In this document: piece after piece, positions 9,675 to 17,273 of the stretch
Numbering within the stretch: the first letter of the stretch is position 1
How the letters are laid out: each line of letters begins with the position of its first letter
Assembly (NCBI GenBank): GCA_024235175.1
Contig: JACKMX010000005.1
Span: 496,001-560,000 of the forward strand
From: Chromatiaceae bacterium
GTDB taxonomy: Bacteria; Pseudomonadota; Gammaproteobacteria; Chromatiales; Chromatiaceae
Reading direction: 5' to 3'
DNA length: 64,000 nt
The notes under the pieces: generated by a model
Told to the model about the DNA's origin: nothing
The model's input: the letters and a program-made list of their open reading frames with translations, nothing else
Database searches by the model: none
Position numbers and translations under genes: made by a program

Positions 9675-10211
9675 TTACGGGGTTGGAGGAAGTTTTTGGC
9701 GAATCCCATTGCGTCGCCGCTGTATATGGCGTACGACATACAGGCGCCAAAGACCACGCATAACACAATATCCGATTACGGCTGCAAGCAGTGCGCAAAT
9801 CAGGCTGCCAAGATAGAGCGGCTGCCATATTGCCGACATACTGTGGGAAAGGTACTCGAAACTGAGCTCGAACGATTCTGTTCTCGCCGGAGTGCCCAAT
9901 ATCCAGGTGCCGACAAGGTAGGTAAAATAGAAAATCGGAGGCATGGTTATTGGATTGGTAATCCAGACCAGCGCAACCGAAATCGGCAGATTAACCCGGG
10001 CGGGGATAGCGGTTGCAGCCGCCATAACCATCTGCATGGGTATGGGTATAAAAGCCCAGAAAAGGCCGACCGCGAAAGCTCCCGCGACCGAGCGGCGGTT
10101 CATGTGCCAAAGATTGGGATCGTGCAACAGATCGCCGAATATCCGTAAATGTTTATGATTTCGGATGATCTCATGATCAGGGGTGAATTTTTTAATAAGG
10201 TGTTTCGGCAC
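9675..10211 (-). CDS. DUF2062 domain integral membrane protein
   Basis: Encodes 178 aa. This matches the DUF2062 family, small inner-membrane proteins common in proteobacteria with no firm function. The N-terminal cytosolic stretch includes FGDLLHDPNLWHMNRRSVAG. The conserved core AVGLFWAFIPIPMQMVMA and VWITNPITMPPIFYFTYLVG follows, then a C-terminal membrane helix (LICALLAAVIGYCVMRGLW) and a basic tail. It sits between lolD (convergent) and comEC (divergent), the same neighbourhood seen in other gammaproteobacteria. No catalytic residues are evident. Confidence 0.88.
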   Translation of the reverse strand: MPKHLIKKFTPDHEIIRNHKHLRIFGDLLHDPNLWHMNRRSVAGAFAVGLFWAFIPIPMQMVMAAATAIPARVNLPISVALVWITNPITMPPIFYFTYLVGTWILGTPARTESFELSFEYLSHSMSAIWQPLYLGSLICALLAAVIGYCVMRGLWRLYVVRHIQRRRNGIRQKLPPTP

Positions 10212-10334
10212 TGATGCTCCAACCAGATCAGTTTTAGAATCAGGTGTTGCGCTATTGAATCACGGACACTAGAGTAAAGCCAATATGGCGTTGAATATTA
10301 GGATATAAACGCCTGCGGCACCCAGGGAAGGGTC

Positions 10335-12656
10335 ATGTTTATAAATGTTATCTGCTTTACCGCGGGCATAATCCTGCTCCAGTGGCAGCGCACGCTGCCC
10401 AATATATATCTGTTTTGGCTGACACCCCTTCTGTTGTTTGGTTTTCTGCGCTTTCATTGGTTCAGGATGCCGGGCGCGATCATTCTTGGATTTCTGTGGG
10501 CTGCATTTGATGCCCATCTGGGTCTTGAATCATCACTTTCGACGGATCTTTATTCACAGGATATCTCTATCACCGGCACGGTCAGCAGCCTGCCGGACCA
10601 GAAAGATCGATATGTGTCATTTGAATTTACGGTTGATGAGACAAACTACCGGAACATATCTTATCCAAGCCCTGGCATAGTAAGACTCAACTGGTACACC
10701 AACACCCAGGAGATACGCGGCGGGGATCGGTGGCGGTTGAAAGTCCGGCTGAAACCCGCCCACGGTTTCATGAATCCGGCCGGCTTCGATTATGAGGGAT
10801 GGCTTTTCCACAGAGGAGTCAGGGCCACCGGTTATGTTCGCGATGATTCGCTGAACCGGCTATTAGGGAAGGAAACTTACCGGTTTGGTCTGCAGGGGCT
10901 GCGGCAGCATATCCGCTCGGTTATCGAAACTCAGCTGCAAGACGGGAAGGCGACGGCTCTGCTCAAAGCGCTCATTATTGGTGATCGCAGTGGCTTGAGT
11001 GCATCCGAGTGGGAACTGTTCAGACTCACCGGCACGAATCATCTGGTAGCTATCTCAGGACTGCATATCGGCATAGTAGGGGGGTTGGCTTTTTATCTTG
11101 TCAGCGCGTGCTGGCGGCGTATCCCCTCACTTGCACTGCGTGTTGCCACACCCAAAGCGGCGACCGTGGCAGCAGTGGCAGCTGGAACCGGCTATGCAGC
11201 GCTTGCCGGATTTTCCATTCCTACACAGCGGGCGCTCATCATGCTGATGGTAGTGGCCGCAGGGGTCATTCTGCAGTCCGAGTTCAGGTCTTTCCGAAGC
11301 CTGGCACTGGCTCTGTTGATTATAATAGCGCTGGATCCCGCAGCTGTTCTCTCTCCCGGTTTCTGGCTCTCTTTCACCGCGGTCGCAGTTATTTTTATTG
11401 GGGTGAGCCATCGAACCCGACGACCAAGGACTCTCTTCTCCTGGTGCGGAATCCAATGGTTCATCGGCCTGGGACTGACTCCTGTTCTGCTGATCTGGCA
11501 GCAGCAGGTACCGTTGATTGGTCCCCTGGCCAACATGTTGGCGATCCCTCTGTTTTCGCTGCTGATCATTCCGCTTGCGCTGGCAGGAACAATGCTTTCG
11601 ATGGTTTGGCATCAGGGGGGATATGTGCCGATGATTGCGGCTGACTGGCTGCTCGATATTGCCCGTACCCTGCTGGCTCAGGCAGCGCAATCTCCCCTCC
11701 AGTTCAGTGCGCCATCGGCTCTGCCCTGCCACGTTTGGATGGTGGTAGCGTTCGGGATCTTTTTGTTACTGCTGCCGAGAGCTATACCGGGACGCATACC
11801 GGGAGTGTTGATGCTATTGCCGCTGATCGTGCATAGTCCAGGTTCGACGCCCCGCTCCGAAGTATTTCGGTTTGCTTTGCTGGATGTCGGGCAGGGTATG
11901 GCGGCGGTCGTGCAGACGCAAAGCCGCACGCTGGTGTATGACGCCGGGCCTGCCTACTCGCAGGATTTTAATGCCGGTTCCGATATTCTGGCGCCATTTT
12001 TACGGAAGCGGGGAATCACCCGAATTGATCGGCTGATCCTCAGCAATGGAGACAGCGATCATCAGGGTGGGCTGGCTGGATTGATCGGAAAGATACCGAT
12101 AAACGAAGTGCTTAGCGGAGAGCCGTCCAGAATAGTTGAAACAACCGCCAGAACCTGCACAGCCGGTATGGAATGGTCCTGGGATGGCGTGACATTCAAA
12201 ATCCTGCACCCCAACCCGGAGAACAACTGGAGAGGAAATAATGCATCCTGTGTACTGCTTGTGGCGAATACCTCTGGTAGACTGCTTATTACAGGAGATA
12301 TCGAAGCTGAAGTAGAAAAACATCTTGTTGAATGTTGCCGCAATGAGCTGGCGGCTAACCTGGTAACCATGCCCCACCATGGCAGTGCCTCATCGTCCAC
12401 CGGGCAGTTTGTACAAGCAGTCGGTCCGATATTCGCGCTGGCATCCACCGGCTATCTGAATCGTTACGCTTTTCCCAAAACCCAGGTGGTCTCACGCTGG
12501 AAAACGCAGGGTGCCAGGGTGCTCGACACTGCGCTCTCAGGCACCATTGAGTTCGTTTTCGACCCGGAATTCGGCATCATCGGACCCGACAGATACCGCT
12601 ACCGAGCAAGTCGTTATTGGACTCATTTGCCGGAGATGAATGGTGGATCGCATTAG
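10335..12656 (+). CDS. comEC: DNA internalization competence protein ComEC/Rec2
   Basis: Encodes 773 aa, typical length. ComEC forms the inner-membrane channel that takes up single-stranded DNA. The N-terminal membrane helices and OB-like periplasmic domain (about 1-200) are followed by the Competence domain with the signature LVAISGLHIGIVGGLAF (about 235). A run of helices comes next, then a C-terminal metallo-beta-lactamase-like domain: DVGQGMAAVVQT, YDAGP, SNGDSDHQGGLAGL and MPHHGSASSS, which carry the metal-ligand His/Asp pattern. The ATG has a GGAAGG-like site upstream. Whether the organism is transformable cannot be judged from this gene alone. Confidence 0.95.
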   Translation: MFINVICFTAGIILLQWQRTLPNIYLFWLTPLLLFGFLRFHWFRMPGAIILGFLWAAFDAHLGLESSLSTDLYSQDISITGTVSSLPDQKDRYVSFEFTVDETNYRNISYPSPGIVRLNWYTNTQEIRGGDRWRLKVRLKPAHGFMNPAGFDYEGWLFHRGVRATGYVRDDSLNRLLGKETYRFGLQGLRQHIRSVIETQLQDGKATALLKALIIGDRSGLSASEWELFRLTGTNHLVAISGLHIGIVGGLAFYLVSACWRRIPSLALRVATPKAATVAAVAAGTGYAALAGFSIPTQRALIMLMVVAAGVILQSEFRSFRSLALALLIIIALDPAAVLSPGFWLSFTAVAVIFIGVSHRTRRPRTLFSWCGIQWFIGLGLTPVLLIWQQQVPLIGPLANMLAIPLFSLLIIPLALAGTMLSMVWHQGGYVPMIAADWLLDIARTLLAQAAQSPLQFSAPSALPCHVWMVVAFGIFLLLLPRAIPGRIPGVLMLLPLIVHSPGSTPRSEVFRFALLDVGQGMAAVVQTQSRTLVYDAGPAYSQDFNAGSDILAPFLRKRGITRIDRLILSNGDSDHQGGLAGLIGKIPINEVLSGEPSRIVETTARTCTAGMEWSWDGVTFKILHPNPENNWRGNNASCVLLVANTSGRLLITGDIEAEVEKHLVECCRNELAANLVTMPHHGSASSSTGQFVQAVGPIFALASTGYLNRYAFPKTQVVSRWKTQGARVLDTALSGTIEFVFDPEFGIIGPDRYRYRASRYWTHLPEMNGGSH

Positions 12657-12738
12657 AGCGCCGGCGTGGAATACAGTATGATAACCCGCGCGAATCGTCG
12701 GCGACGTGATTTCCGGCGATATGAAGGAGATAACCAAG

Positions 12739-13368
12739 GTGTTTGAACTGGTCAAAGCTGGCGGCTGGCTGATGCTGCCGATTATAGCCAGCTCGGTCAT
12801 CGCTATGGCGATAGTGATCGAGAGGCTGTGGATGTTGCGTCGTGGACGGGTGGTGCCCGGTGACCTGGTGGCACAGGTATGGAAGGCATACCGCCAACGC
12901 CAGCTGAGCAATTCCTATATCGCAAACATCAGAGACGGTTCGCCGCTGGGCCGTATCATTGCCGCCGGACTGATCAATCGCAATTATTCACGCGATGTTA
13001 TGAAGGAGGCAATAGAGGAGATCGGACACCAGGTGGTGCATGAACTTGAGCGATATCTGAATACCCTGGGAACCATCGCATCAATCACCCCACTGTTGGG
13101 TCTGCTTGGAACCGTTATCGGTATGATCAAAGTGTTCTCAGCGATCACAGTTGCCGGCGTCGGAAATCCCACGGTATTGGCCGGAGGAATCTCAGAAGCT
13201 TTGATAACGACAGCTGCAGGACTCAGTGTTGCCATTCCCAGTCTGATGTTTCATCGTTATCTGAGTGGCCGGGTTCGTTTGCTGGTGGTGAAAATGGAAG
13301 AGGAAGCGCTGAAAATTATCGAAGTGATGCAGGGTGAGCGCGCAGATGACGCAAATCAATCGGAGTAG
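12739..13368 (+). CDS. exbB: ExbB/TolQ/MotA family proton channel subunit
   Basis: Encodes 209 aa from the GTG chosen here. ExbB with ExbD uses the proton gradient to energise TonB-type or other envelope machines. I prefer this start because AAGGAG lies nine bases upstream and the product then begins MFELVKAGGWLMLPII, the family's usual N-terminus. In-frame ATG (12721) and GTG (12706) codons lie upstream but lack a good ribosome site. There are three membrane segments: residues 10-30, about 110-140 (TPLLGLLGTVIGMIKVF) and about 160-180 (AGGISEALITTAAGLSVAIP). exbD follows seven bases later; no tonB is adjacent. Confidence 0.94.
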   Translation: MFELVKAGGWLMLPIIASSVIAMAIVIERLWMLRRGRVVPGDLVAQVWKAYRQRQLSNSYIANIRDGSPLGRIIAAGLINRNYSRDVMKEAIEEIGHQVVHELERYLNTLGTIASITPLLGLLGTVIGMIKVFSAITVAGVGNPTVLAGGISEALITTAAGLSVAIPSLMFHRYLSGRVRLLVVKMEEEALKIIEVMQGERADDANQSE

Positions 13369-13374
13369 TTTCCG

Positions 13375-13803
13375 GTGAATCTGCAACCGGAAAAAAAGAA
13401 CGATATAGAACTCAATCTCACGCCGTTGATCGACGTGGTTTTCCTCCTTTTGATATTTTTTATGGTCTCAACCACATTTGACAAGGAGTCCCGTATAAAA
13501 GTTGATTTGCCCGAGGCGGTAACCAAGGATGAGCAGATTGACAAAGAAAAAAAAGTGGTCGATATCATCGTCGATGCGAAGGGGAACTACTATGTCAATC
13601 AGCAGGAAGTCTTGAATAAGGAACCGGAAACGCTTAAGCAGGCGATTATGAAGGCAGCAGGGGAGAGGCGCGATCTACCGGTAATCATTACCGCCGATGC
13701 GAACACCACCCACCAGTCGGTGGTTATCGTAATGGATGTTGCCAGCCAGATTGGGTTGACACACATGACATTCTCGGCAAAGAAGCCGGTCGAAGAGGAT
13801 TGA
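13375..13803 (+). CDS. exbD: ExbD/TolR family biopolymer transport protein
   Basis: Encodes 142 aa with a GTG start. It is the partner of the ExbB channel. There is a single N-terminal membrane helix with the essential aspartate in NLTPLIDVVFLLLIFFMV (about residues 15-32), followed by a periplasmic domain (IKVDLPEAVTKDE onward). Gene order exbB-exbD-lpxK-trm112-kdsB is a classic gammaproteobacterial cluster, originally noticed because msbA, lpxK and kdsB are neighbours. msbA is absent from this copy. Confidence 0.95.
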   Translation: MNLQPEKKNDIELNLTPLIDVVFLLLIFFMVSTTFDKESRIKVDLPEAVTKDEQIDKEKKVVDIIVDAKGNYYVNQQEVLNKEPETLKQAIMKAAGERRDLPVIITADANTTHQSVVIVMDVASQIGLTHMTFSAKKPVEED

Positions 13804-13816
13804 CCGGACAGGTTGT

Positions 13817-14800
13817 ATGAAATCGATCGAGGCTTACTGGGGATCGAGAAATCTCGTGGCGATTATATTGACACCAATTTCCTGGTGTTTCTGCCTGGCA
13901 GTGTGGTTGAGGCGTCTGTTGTATAAATCCGGTATATTTTCTGTTTACCGCGCCCCGGTGCCGGTACTTGTTGTGGGCAATATCACAGTGGGTGGCGCTG
14001 GTAAGACACCACTCGTTGTCTGGCTGGTTGAATTGTTAATGAACCTCGGCTACCGGCCGGGAATAGTTTCGCGCGGCTACCGGGGGAAATCGACGACCTG
14101 GCCCCGCTCGGTGGAATGGAACAGTGATCCACTCCAGGTTGGTGATGAACCTGTGTTGCTCGCGCGCCGCACACGCTGTCCGGTCTGTGTCGGGCCTGAT
14201 CGTTCTGCTGCGGTAAAATTGCTGGTTGAGGAAGCTGGTTGCAACGTCATTGTTTCTGACGATGGATTGCAGCACTATGCACTGGCGCGGGACCTGGAAA
14301 TTGCGGTGGTCGATGGTGAGAGAGGGCTGGGAAACGGCTTGTGCCTACCTGCAGGTCCATTACGTGAAAGGGCTTCCCGATTAGACAGGGTTGATCTGAT
14401 CATCAACAACGGAGCCAGTCACGATGGTAAGCATGAGATGACCCTTTCGGTAGTGGCAGCGGTAAATCTGGAAGATCCCGGTTTAAATAGGGCGCTGGAG
14501 GACTTTATTGGCGGACCGGTTCATGCTGTTGCGGGAATCGGAAATCCTGCGCGTTTTTTCGAAACTTTGCGCCGCGCGGGACTGGACGTAATCGAGCATC
14601 CGTTTCCGGACCATCACGCATTTCGCTTCACTGATATCTCGTTCAAAGATGAATTTCCGGTACTCATGACCGAGAAGGATGCCGTAAAATGTTCTCGTTT
14701 TGCAAAAGTCAGCCATTGGTATCTGAAGGTTGACGCCGACCTTTCCCCGGGTTTTACAAATCAGTTGACCCAGTTACTGAGAGATATCGTAAATGGATAG
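13817..14800 (+). CDS. lpxK: Tetraacyldisaccharide 4'-kinase LpxK
   Basis: Encodes 327 aa. LpxK phosphorylates the 4' position of the lipid A disaccharide precursor at the inner-membrane surface. An N-terminal hydrophobic helix (NLVAIILTPISWCFCLAVWL) precedes the P-loop VGNITVGGAGKTPLVV (about residue 54-69). The conserved SRGYRGK and the DDGLQHYALARD catalytic segment (about 150) follow, as does MTEKDAVKC near the C-terminus. The start is 13 bp after exbD and the end overlaps the Trm112-like gene by eight bases. Confidence 0.96.
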   Translation: MKSIEAYWGSRNLVAIILTPISWCFCLAVWLRRLLYKSGIFSVYRAPVPVLVVGNITVGGAGKTPLVVWLVELLMNLGYRPGIVSRGYRGKSTTWPRSVEWNSDPLQVGDEPVLLARRTRCPVCVGPDRSAAVKLLVEEAGCNVIVSDDGLQHYALARDLEIAVVDGERGLGNGLCLPAGPLRERASRLDRVDLIINNGASHDGKHEMTLSVVAAVNLEDPGLNRALEDFIGGPVHAVAGIGNPARFFETLRRAGLDVIEHPFPDHHAFRFTDISFKDEFPVLMTEKDAVKCSRFAKVSHWYLKVDADLSPGFTNQLTQLLRDIVNG

Positions 14801-14978
14801 AAAACTGCTCGATATTCTTGTTTGCCCTGTCTGCAAGGGAAAACTGGCCTATCAAAAAAAAGCAAGCGAATTGATCTGCCCCGTGGATCGTTTGGCTTAT
14901 CCGATCAGAGAGGGAATTCCGGTGATGCTGGAAGATGAGGCGCGCCAGATACCGGCAGACGAGGAGATAAAACGCTGA
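14793..14978 (+). CDS. Trm112/YcaR family zinc-ribbon-like protein
   Basis: Encodes 61 aa. The protein begins MDRKLLDILVCPVCKGKL and continues ELICPVDRLAYPIREGIPVM, the hallmark of the Trm112/YcaR family. Cysteines C11, C14 and C29 are present, a partial zinc-ribbon set. Bacterial members are usually found between lpxK and kdsB, as here, but their role is not firmly established; in other domains Trm112 activates methyltransferases. The start lies inside the end of lpxK. Confidence 0.93.
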   Translation: MDRKLLDILVCPVCKGKLAYQKKASELICPVDRLAYPIREGIPVMLEDEARQIPADEEIKR

Positions 14979-15006
14979 ATTTTCGATGGAGGATGGCAAG
15001 GAGACA

Positions 15007-15777
15007 ATGAGTTTCAAGGTTGTCATTCCGGCTCGTTACGCATCTACCCGGTTACCAGGAAAACCACTGCTTAAGATTGCAGGCAAGCCGATGATACAGC
15101 ACGTTTATGAGCGTGCCCTGAGCAGCGGTGCGGATCAGATTATTATTGCCACCGATGACCATCGCATCGCTGAAACGGCTGGATCTTTCTCTGCAGAAAT
15201 CTGCATAACGGCCAAGCATCACAGCAGCGGTACAGAGCGTATTGCGGAAGTTGTCCGGAAGTATGCCTGGAATGGAGATACTATCGTAGTCAATCTGCAG
15301 GGTGATGAGCCAGGTATGCCTGGTCAGTTGTTGGACCAGGTAGCACAGGACCTGGAGGAACATTCTGCTGCCAGTGTTGCGACGCTGGCAGCGCGTATCG
15401 ATAACCGGGAACACCTTTTCGATCCTCATATAGTTAAAGTGGTGACCGATGCTGCCGGATATGCGCTCTATTTCAGCCGGGCACCCGTTCCCTGGCACCG
15501 GGATGAATTTATGCAAGGGAAGAGTGACCTGCCAGGGGATACAAGGTTTCTTCGGCATATCGGACTCTACGCTTACCGGGCCGGATTTCTGGACCGATAT
15601 GTTGACTGGCCTCAGTCACAACTGGAGCGCGCTGAGTCACTGGAACAGTTACGGGTTCTGTGGCACGGGCATAGAATCCATGTCAGTGAAGCACTGAAGG
15701 AGCCTGGTCATGGTGTCGATACAAGGGATGACATTCTCCGTGCCGAGCAGCAGTTCAGGGATAAAATGGATGATTAA
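15007..15777 (+). CDS. kdsB: 3-deoxy-manno-octulosonate cytidylyltransferase KdsB
   Basis: Encodes 256 aa. KdsB makes CMP-Kdo for lipopolysaccharide inner-core synthesis. I chose the ATG at 15007 because AAGGAG ends three bases before it and the product then begins MSFKVVIPARYASTRLPGKP, the family consensus. An in-frame ATG at 14986 would add seven poorly conserved residues. Visible motifs include IIATDD, VNLQGDEPGMP (metal and CTP binding) and YFSRAPVPWHRD. The 3' end overlaps the DUF2058 gene by eight bases. Confidence 0.97.
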   Translation: MSFKVVIPARYASTRLPGKPLLKIAGKPMIQHVYERALSSGADQIIIATDDHRIAETAGSFSAEICITAKHHSSGTERIAEVVRKYAWNGDTIVVNLQGDEPGMPGQLLDQVAQDLEEHSAASVATLAARIDNREHLFDPHIVKVVTDAAGYALYFSRAPVPWHRDEFMQGKSDLPGDTRFLRHIGLYAYRAGFLDRYVDWPQSQLERAESLEQLRVLWHGHRIHVSEALKEPGHGVDTRDDILRAEQQFRDKMDD

Positions 15778-16312
15778 ATCACTTCAAGAACAACTTATAA
15801 GTAGCGGACTTATAGATAAAAAGAAAGCAAATAAGATTTATTCAGAGCAACGGAAAGCCAATCGAAAAAACCATGGTCCGGCAGCATTTGAAAAAAATGC
15901 AGGAGAAAATCTCAGCAAAGCGTCGAGAGCGGATGCTGAGCGGGACAGAGAACTTAACCGGCAACTTCAGATGCGGAGCGAGCAGAAGGCTGTCGCCGCA
16001 CAGATCAGGCAGATTGTGCAGGCCAACCGACTTCCGAAAGAGGAGGGTGGTGATACCACATTTAACTTCGCAGTGCGTGGAAAGGTAAAAAAAATTTATA
16101 CCGACAGGGATACAAGAGAACGAATTTGCACTGGTAATCTGGCAATCGTGGAAGTGGACGGGAAGTACGAACTGATACCCTCAAATCTGGTAGAAAAATT
16201 GAGGGCACGCAATGAAAACTGCATCGTGTTCTTTAACAATCCGGAAACAGATGCTGAGCCGGCAGAAGATGGCTACTCCGACTACAAGATTCCCGATAAT
16301 TTAATATGGTAG
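15770..16312 (+). CDS. DUF2058 family protein (YaiL-like)
   Basis: Encodes 180 aa from an ATG that overlaps the kdsB stop. The product begins MIKSLQEQLISSGLIDKKKA, with a lysine-rich helical N-terminal half predicted as coiled coil (residues 20-85). A C-terminal globular part includes FNFAVRGKVKKIYTD and IPSNLVEKL. This fits DUF2058/YaiL, a nucleoid- or ribosome-associated-looking family without a settled function. An in-frame upstream ATG at 15710 exists but would overlap 68 bases of kdsB and adds non-conserved residues, so I reject it. Confidence 0.85.
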   Translation: MIKSLQEQLISSGLIDKKKANKIYSEQRKANRKNHGPAAFEKNAGENLSKASRADAERDRELNRQLQMRSEQKAVAAQIRQIVQANRLPKEEGGDTTFNFAVRGKVKKIYTDRDTRERICTGNLAIVEVDGKYELIPSNLVEKLRARNENCIVFFNNPETDAEPAEDGYSDYKIPDNLIW

Positions 16313-16426
16313 TTATTCGTGGAAATTCGATACAGTGCCTGATTGCAAGCTAGGTGTTGGTGTTATAAAGCCGGATTAGCCCATATCAGTCTCAGGTAGT
16401 TAACTTTAAATATTGCAGAAAACTTC

Positions 16427-16912
16427 ATGATTAAAATCCGAGTTCTCTTTGTTTGTATGGGTAATATCTGCAGATCGCCAACAGCCCAGGGTATCTTCGA
16501 GACATTAGTCGAAAGAGAAGGGTTTGGTCATCTGATCGAAGTGGACTCTGCCGGAACTCATGCCTATCACGTGGGGAATCCACCGGACAGTCGGGCACAG
16601 GATATCGCTCGTCGAAGGGGATTTGACTTGAGTTCACAGCGGGCACGCAAGGCTCAAAGCGAGGATTTTAAAAATTTCGACTATCTCGTCGCGATGGATC
16701 AGGATAACTTTCATGGCCTTATGTCGATATGCCCAGTGGGAATGGAGGATAAAATTCATTTGCTGATGGACTATGCGCCTGCTTTCAGAACCCGCGAAGT
16801 GCCTGATCCTTACTACGGCGGAGATGCCGGTTTCGAGAGAGTATTCGATATGGTGGAAGCAGCGGCATCCGGACTGCTCGATGAACTGAAACGACGTCAT
16901 GTCATAATTTGA
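16427..16912 (+). CDS. Low molecular weight protein-tyrosine phosphatase
   Basis: Encodes 161 aa. The cytosolic LMW-PTP fold is shown by the N-terminal P-loop VLFVCMGNICRSPTAQG, a CX5R(S/T) motif with the nucleophilic cysteine at residue 10. The general-acid aspartate lies in VPDPYYGGDAGFE near residue 125. Family members dephosphorylate phosphotyrosine proteins (Wzb/Etp type) or arginine phosphate. No wzc-type tyrosine kinase is adjacent, so the partner is unknown. The gene is 114 bp after DUF2058 and may have its own promoter. Confidence 0.93.
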   Translation: MIKIRVLFVCMGNICRSPTAQGIFETLVEREGFGHLIEVDSAGTHAYHVGNPPDSRAQDIARRRGFDLSSQRARKAQSEDFKNFDYLVAMDQDNFHGLMSICPVGMEDKIHLLMDYAPAFRTREVPDPYYGGDAGFERVFDMVEAAASGLLDELKRRHVII

Positions 16913-17273
16913 CTTTAATTTATTAATCAATAAGATAAGATTGTATTTTCTTAATCTTTCTCACTGACCTCACCAACAGAGCTGGGTTGTCAAAAACAAC
17001 TAAAAGGTGATTTAAGCAGCCGAGTAAACTGTCGCTATACAGTAAGGATAATCCTCCGGAATCAATGGAATAACGTTCAGCCATGCAGACATTCGAATAA
17101 GTTTCTGGCTCAAGTGCGGTGGACAAGCCTCTGTTTGAGCCTTGACAGCATATATATATTGACACCAGAAACTTTGCTGGTATGGTCTGCGCCAACAAAA
17201 ACCGGCGCCGGAATTCAGCGCGGTTTCGTCACAGTACCAACTAATCAATAGTTGGGATTACCAGGATAGATAA
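16913..17273. other. Intergenic region before the second EF-G gene
   Basis: This AT-rich stretch separates the phosphatase gene from fusA2. Apart from the sigma-70-like promoter noted separately at its right end, I see no convincing gene. Short minus-strand reading frames here have no ribosome site and no recognisable motif. Confidence 0.6.
17159..17186 (+). promoter_or_regulatory. Candidate sigma-70 promoter for fusA2
   Basis: A perfect TTGACA at 17159-17164 is followed after 16 bases by TATGGT at 17181-17186, 88 bases before the fusA2 ATG. A second TTGACA at 17142 has no suitable -10 box at normal spacing. This is sequence pattern only. Confidence 0.5.
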
